Below are positions 58,082 to 64,000 of a stretch of DNA of 64,000 bases, in pieces; positions within the stretch are counted from its first letter, which is position 1, and each line of letters starts with the position of its first letter. The DNA is from Conus ventricosus (taxonomy: Eukaryota > Mollusca > Gastropoda > Neogastropoda > Conidae). Where the stretch lies: the NCBI GenBank assembly GCA_018398815.1, contig CM031628.1:8370474-8434473 (forward strand), in the 5' to 3' direction. The notes below the pieces were generated by a model that was given only the letters and a program-made list of their open reading frames with translations, did no database searches and was not told the origin of the DNA. Position numbers and translations under genes: made by a program.

Positions 58082-58427
58082 TTAAGCCTTATGAAGTTCA
58101 CTTTTGTTCCTCCTTGACCAGACCCAGCTTAAACACCTTTCTGCCGCTTCTGCCATTGCTTTCAGGGCTCTGGTTTTTTCCCTCCCTGCAACTGAGAGCT
58201 GTTTCATGAGGCTGTATGCAGACGTTCCTACAAACCCCCTAGCTCCAATTTCTGCAGCGAGGACTTTGACCTGATAGCCTTCTCTCCTCAGGCTGTTTGC
58301 CAGATCAGCATACTTTTCAGTCTTGTAGATTTGAGCTGCCTCCATTCTGTTCTCATATGGCACCATGAGCTTAATCATGATCAGCTGCTTGGTTGACTTC
58401 ATAAGACTGCTTGCTCTGTCTTCTATC
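58082..58427 (-). pseudogene. C-terminal tail of a LINE-type reverse-transcriptase protein
   Basis: The minus-strand frame reads LIMIKLMVPYENRMEAAQIY, then KTEKYADLANSLRREGYQV, and has GARGFVGTSAYSLMKQL and RALKAMAEAAERCLSWVW. The arrangement (E-K-Y-A-D-L, R-G-F-V-G, then a basic-alanine helix and W-x-W) is that of the C-terminal tails of many animal non-LTR retrotransposon polyproteins. The polymerase domain itself is missing. It lies next to the SINE 57806-58063 in the same orientation, so the two may be parts of one retroposed unit. Confidence 0.65.
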
Positions 58428-59340
58428 AACTTGTAAAACAGGCTCACAGTCTGCTGATGCTCTGTCTTCTATCAACTTGTAAAACAGACACACAGTCTGC
58501 TAATGCTCTGTCTCCACATTCTATCAACTTGTAAAACAGACACAATCTGTTTTATGCTCTGTCTCCACATTCTATCAAATCTGTTTACGCTCTGTCTCCA
58601 CATTCTATCAACTTGTAAAACAGACACACAATCTGCTTATGCTCTGTCTCCACATTCTATCAACTTGTAAAACACAGTCTGCAGATGCTCTGTCTTCTAT
58701 CAACTTGTAAAACAGACACACTGTCTGCAGATGCTCTGTCTTCTATCAACTTGTAAAACAGACACACAGTCTGCTTATGCTCTGTCTCCACATCTATCAA
58801 CTTGTAAAACAGACACACAGTCTGCTGATGCTGTCTCCACATCTATCAACTTGTAAAACAGACACACAGTCTGCTGATGCTCTGTCTCCACATCTATCAA
58901 CTTGTAAAACAGACACACAGTCTGCTGATGCTCTGTCTTCTATCAACTTGTAAAACAGACACACAGTCTGCTTATGCTCTGTCTCCACATCTATCAACTT
59001 GTAAAACAGACACACAGTCTGCTGATGCTCTGTCTTCTATCAACTTGTAAAACAGACACACAGTCTGCTAATGCTCTGTCTCCACACTATCAACTTGTAA
59101 AACAGACACACAGTCTGCTAATGCTCTGTCTCCACATCTATCAACTTGTAAAACAGACACACAGTCTGCTAATGCTCTGTCTCCACATCTATCAACTTGT
59201 AAAACAGACACACAGTCTGCTGATGCTGTCTCCACATCTATCAACTTGTAAAACAGACACACAGTCTGCTAATGCTCTGTCTCCACATCTATCAACTGTA
59301 AAACAGACACACAAGTCTGCTATGCTGTCTCACACGGTAT
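58428..59340. repeat. ~45-51-bp minisatellite, main block
   Basis: About 19 units of TATCAACTTGTAAAACAGAC, ACACAGTCTGCTGATGCTCT, GTCTCCACATC. Confidence 0.94.
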
Positions 59341-59384
59341 TCCACTGCGCCCACCAACACTAACTCCTCTTCAGTTCTGGTCAG

Positions 59385-59495
59385 GCAGCCCCACTTCTCA
59401 GTGCAGTGTCCCACTTCTCAGTGCAGTGTCCCACTTCTCAGCGCAGTGTCCCACTTCTCAGTGCAGTTCCCACTTCTCAGTGCAGTGTCCCACAC
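59385..59495. repeat. ~20-bp tandem repeat
   Basis: About five units of CCACTTCTCAGTGCAGTGTC. Confidence 0.9.
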
Positions 59496-59514
59496 CACTA
59501 TGCCATCATGCAGG

Positions 59515-59644
59515 CAGGCCAGTACCCTTCAACTGAGGACCCCCCACACACAACATTCAACTTCCAGCCAGTACCCTTCAACTGAGGACCCCCCACACAC
59601 AACATTCAACTTCCAGCCAGTTCCCTTCAACTGAGGACCCCCCC

Positions 59645-59675
<31 letters not shown>

Positions 59676-59935
59676 ACACACACAACATTCAACTTCCAGC
59701 CAGTTCCCTTCAACCGAGGACCCCCACACACAACATTCAACTTCCAGCCAGTACCCTTCAACTGAGGACCCCCACACACAACATTCAACTTCCAGCCAGT
59801 ACCCTTCAACTGAGGACCCCCCACACACTACATTCAACTTCCAGCCAGTACCCTTCAACTGAGGACCCCCCCCCCCCCCCCCCCCCCCCACACCACACAC
59901 ACACAAAACATTCAACTTCCAGTAAGTTGACATGG
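59515..59935. repeat. ~49-bp minisatellite with poly-C runs
   Basis: About eight units of AACATTCAACTTCCAGCCAG, TACCCTTCAACTGAGGACCC and CCCACACAC. C runs of over 20 bases interrupt units near 59638-59660 and 59866-59889. Confidence 0.93.
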
Positions 59936-60759
59936 TACTGAGGACCTTTTCTCACTGCTTTAAAAAATTCATACTTTTTTTTTTTTAACACATGCAGCGC
60001 TATCTGTACCGTGTAAAGCCAAAATTGGCACCATTTTTTCCCCATTGGTTTTCAACTTTGACCTAGAAAGGGAAACTTCTTCCATGATGGAAGTGCACAA
60101 AGCTAAGCTTGATGCCAGATGGAAACTCGCCAACAGGCCTGACTGACACTGAACAGGCAATGGGTTGGGCAGGAATGAATATTTGTTCAGGATTTCTGAT
60201 CGGCAGGTTGTGCTTGTCGCAGGATTAAATGTGAAAGGGTTAAAACCAAGTTTTAAGAGACACATTCTCTGCTGGAGGTCAGTGTAACACAGACCAGGGC
60301 AACACTGTTATACACACAAGTCATCTAATGGATACAGTCTCTCTCAGGAAACAGACATCCATGGATGAAGACATCATGTTCATGACTAGGACCTGGAAGC
60401 ACGGTCCTGTGCTTTTTGTTATGTCTGTTGTTTGTAACATTTGAAGAAGACATATGTCGAAAATATGTCTGTTCCATACTGTTTATTCAAACAAGCATTA
60501 CTGTGCAATTTGCTTTTGTGTATTTGCATTCTGGCTTTAGTTTTAAGAGAACAATATTTCACAAAAACATGTCTTCAGAGAGAGTATCTGTGTGAAGATT
60601 TCACTGGTATTTTTACAACAGGAAAAGTTTGCACTGGGGAGCATTGACTGAAGACTCCACGGACTGTAGTCATGAAAACACTGGTCTAGGTTGTATTTGA
60701 TAACACGCTTAAAGACTATCTTAAGATAGAGAAAGAGAAGAGTAGGCTGTAGAGTAGGT
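59936..60759. other. No recognised gene
   Basis: AT-rich intronic or upstream sequence; no frame was recognised. Confidence 0.45.
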
Positions 60760-61387
60760 TTTGCAGACTGGGAAAGACAGGACTAGGTTGTAGTAGATCT
60801 ACACATTTAGGGACTTCAGACAGGGAAAGACAGTAGGTTGTAGAAGATCAACACACTTAGGGACTGTAGACAGGGAAGGACAGTAGGTTGTAGAAGATCA
60901 ACACACTTAGGGACTGTAGACAGGGAAAGACAGTAGGTTGTAGTGGATCAACACACTTAGGGACTTCAGACAGGGAAAGACAGTAGGTTGTTGAGGATCA
61001 AAACACTTGGGGACTGTAGACAGGGAAAGACAGTAGGTTGTAGAAGATCAACACACTTAGGGACTTCAGACAGGGAAAGACAGTAAGTTGTAGAAGATCA
61101 ACAGACTTAGGGACTTCAGACAGGGAAAGACAGTAAGTTGTAGAAGATCAACACACTTTGGGACTGTAGACAGGGAAAGACAGTAGGTTGTAGAAGATCA
61201 ACACACTTAGGGACTTCAGACAGGGAAAGACAGTAGGTTGTTGAGGATCAACACACTTGGGGACTGTAGACAGGGAAAGACAGTAGGTTGTAGAAGATCA
61301 ACACACTTAGGGACTGTAGACAGGGAAAGACAGTAGGTTGTAGAAGATCAACACACTTAGGGACTGTAGACAGGGAAAGACAGTAGG
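60760..61387. repeat. 50-bp minisatellite, left block
   Basis: About 12 units of GTAGGTTGTAGAAGATCAAC, ACACTTAGGGACTTCAGACA, GGGAAAGACA, with an ACTGTAGA variant. Confidence 0.95.
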
Positions 61388-62180
61388 CAGTGATGTAGAT
61401 TTTTTAATCACCCTATAGGACACTGTGTCCTAGAGATTAAATGTCAATAGGACAGTGTCCTGGAGTAACCAAAATAATAGGACACCAGACTCGGAACAGG
61501 ATTCATTGTGATAAATGTATTTTATTAACTCAAGGTCCGCCGACTAGAACTGGAGAAAAGTATTAAAAAAATACAAAAACAAATAAAATCAACACAATTA
61601 TGTTGATGACTAGAATCAGGGCAAAGCTTAGTGAAAGTTGTAAAATAAATGGAAATGTTCATGATTAAATGTTAATGTTCATTGTTGCGAGCTGCAAACG
61701 ACAACAGAAATTACTCATTCAGCATCATTGCTGCGAAACAACTGTCTCTTTTTCTTGCTTTGGTGGCATGATGAAGACTGATGGCGTGATGCATACGTTT
61801 TTACCACTGTCGGATGTGAAGGAAAACAAACCGCGCGCAGGCCGGAAATTCAACAAGAGTTACTCGCTCTTGCTGAATTCTAAGTCTGTGCTCCTCTCGC
61901 CTATCGCATCGCGCTTCAGTCGGTGCGTCAGCCTCAGAGCTGTGCAAATTTTCCCGAACACGCGATGCGCTTGGCTCTGCCTTTTAACGCTACTCAGTCT
62001 CGCACGCCTCCGCACAATAAAACGGCTGTAGACTTGTCCGCGACCTCGCGAAAACGATAGGACATGCGACCGCTTCGCTTGTATTAGGATCGGGCATTTG
62101 ACCAGATGGAGGTCGAGCCGATCGGTCATTTTACATTTTTATCGGTCAATGACTGGAGACCGATGGAAATCTACATCACT
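61388..62180. mobile_element. 0.79-kb TIR element inserted in the 50-bp array (hAT-like ends)
   Basis: The termini are inverted: CAGTGATGTAGATTT at 61388 and, reverse-complemented, AGTGATGTAGATTT at the right end. CAGTAGG (61381-61387 and 62181-62187) is duplicated at the flanks; as the host array itself contains CAGTAGG, the target duplication could be 7 or 8 bp. A BED/hAT-like end sequence and size suggest a non-autonomous hAT relative. No convincing coding region was seen. Confidence 0.72.
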
Positions 62181-63950
62181 CAGTAGGTTGTAGAAGATCA
62201 ACACACTTAGGGACTTCAGACAGGGAAAGACAGTAGGTTGTAGTGGATCAACACACTTAGGGACTGTAGACAGGGAAAGACAGTAAGTTGTAGAAGATCA
62301 ACACACTTAAAGGACTGTAGACAGGGAAAGACAGTAGGTTGTAGTGGATCAACACACTTAGGGACTGTAGACAGGGAAATACAGTAGGTTGTAGTGGATC
62401 AACACACTTAGGGACTGTAGACAGGGAAAGACAGTAGGTTGTTGAGGATCAACACACTTAGGGACTGTAGACAGGGAAAGACAGTAGGTTGTAGTGGATC
62501 AACATACTTAGGGACTGTAGACAGGGGTAGACAGTAGGTTGTAGAAGATCAACACACTTTGGGACTGTAGACAGGGGTAGACAGTAGGTTGTAGAAGATC
62601 AACACATTAGGGACTTCAGACAGGGAAAGACAGTAGGTTGTAGAAGATCAACACACTTAGGGACTTCAGACAGGGAAAGACAGTAGGTTGTAGAAGATCA
62701 ACACATTAGGGACTTCAGACAGGGAAAGACAGTAGGTTGTAGAAGATCAACACACTTAGGGACTGTAGACAGGGAAAGACAGTAGGTTGTAGAAGATCAA
62801 CACATTAGGGACTTCAGACAGGGAAAGACAGTAGGTTGTAGAAGATCAACACATTAGGGACTGTAGACAGGGAAAGACAGTAGGTTGTAGATCAACACAC
62901 ATAGGGACTTCAGACAGCGAAAGAGTAGGTTGTAGAAGATCAACACACTTAGGGACTGTAGACAGGGAAAGACAGTAGGTTGTAGAAGATCAACACATTA
63001 GGGACTTCCGACAGGGAAAGACAGTAGGTTGTAGAAGATCAACACACTTAAGGACTTCAGACAGGGAAAGACAGTAGGTTGTTGAGGATCAACACTTAGG
63101 GACTTCAGACAGGGAAAGACAGTAGGTTGTAGAAGATCAACACACTTAGGGACTTCAGACAGGGAAAGACAGTAGGTTGTAGAAGATCAACACACTTAGG
63201 GACTTCAGACAGGGAAAGACAGTAGGTTGTTGAGGATCAACACACTTGGGGACTGTAGACAGGGAAAGACAGTAGGTTGTAGAAGATCAACACACTTAGG
63301 GACTGTAGACAGGGAAAGACAGTAGGTTGTAGAAGATCAACACACTTAGGGACTTCAGACAGGGAAAGACAGTAGGTTGTAGTGGATCAACACACTTAAA
63401 GGACTGTAGACAGGGAAAGACAGTAGGTTGTAGAAGATCAACACACTTTGGGACTGTAGATAGGGAAAGACAGTAGGTTGTAGAAGATCAACACACTTGG
63501 GGACTTCAGACAGGGAAAGACAGTAAGTTGTAGAAGATCAGCACATTGGGGACTTCAGACAGGGAAAGACAGTAGGTTGTAGAAGATCAACACACTTAGG
63601 GACTGTAGACAGGGAAAGACAGTAGGTTGTAGAAGATCAACATACTTAAAGGACTTCAGACAGGGAAAGACAGTAAGTTGTAGTGGATCAACATACTTAA
63701 AGGACTGCAGACAGGGAAAGACAGTAGGTTGTAGAAGATCAACACACTTAGGGACTTCAGACAGGGAAAGACAATAGGTTGTAGTGGATCAACACACTTA
63801 GGGACTGCAGACAGGGAAAGACAGTAAGTTGTAGTGGATCAACACACTTAAAGGACTGTAGACAGGGAAAGACAGTAGGTTGTAGTGGATCAACATACTT
63901 AAAGGACTGTAGACAGGGAAAGACAGGAGTAGGTTGTAGAGGGTCGACAC
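62181..63950. repeat. 50-bp minisatellite, right block
   Basis: About 35 further units of the 60760-61387 repeat, with the variants GTAGTGGATCAAC, TTGAGGATC and CTTAAAGGAC. Confidence 0.95.
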
Positions 63951-64000
63951 ACATTTGGATGGAGATGGATCACTGCTGATACACTGCATCACTTGCGCTT

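Noticed and set aside
56714..64000. N-terminal PP2A-A exons (human residues 1-90) in the upstream region
   Set aside because: I looked for the conserved IDELRNEDVQLRLNS and DEDEVLLALAEQLG segments on the minus strand and did not see them; they probably lie outside the window.

Overview
The window looks like nuclear DNA of a lophotrochozoan animal, most likely a gastropod mollusc; this is an inference from the character of the gene and its transposons, and no marker in the window proves the species. It holds one recognisable host gene on the minus strand, spread over about 46 kb: the scaffold (A, 65 kDa, HEAT-repeat) subunit of protein phosphatase 2A, orthologous to vertebrate PPP2R1A/B and fly Pp2A-29B. 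Twelve coding exons were found, from 56713 (5' side) down to the stop codon at 10713. They match human residues about 91 to the C-terminus. The exon or exons for the first ~90 residues are not in the window and should lie beyond 64000. All joins have GT donors and AG acceptors with consistent phase.

Layout: 1-10.7 kb lies downstream of the gene and holds a broken non-LTR reverse transcriptase, tRNA-derived SINEs, a small terminal-inverted-repeat (TIR) element and low-complexity DNA. 10.7-56.7 kb is the gene. 56.7-64 kb is the upstream intron, with more arrays, a LINE tail fused to a tRNA-like SINE, and a small TIR element.

The introns are dominated by minisatellite arrays with units of about 31-106 bp and up to 6.6 kb long. 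In at least seven places the repeat unit spans or abuts an exon-intron boundary of the gene and contains copies of the splice site plus exon sequence: the acceptor at 21373, donor at 35414, acceptor at 36985, donor and acceptor of the exon 44022-44178, donor at 47887 and donor at 56574. At 44022 the array repeats the exon's last codons and donor in steps of 27 or 39 nt that stay in frame. This is the most unusual structure in the window.

Several transposons are inserted in the arrays or introns with clear ends. They are a 6.15-kb TIR transposon with ~390-bp TIRs and a TAT target duplication (its empty site survives as a paralogous copy at 34.8 kb), a 2.18-kb probable solo LTR, an internally deleted piggyBac-type element flanked by TTAA, a 0.92-kb hAT-type element and a 0.79-kb TIR element. 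Six of the seven 5'-side PP2A exons carry single-base indels, while splice sites and amino acids are otherwise conserved. That pattern points to residual assembly error in a repeat-rich, hard-to-polish locus rather than to a pseudogene.
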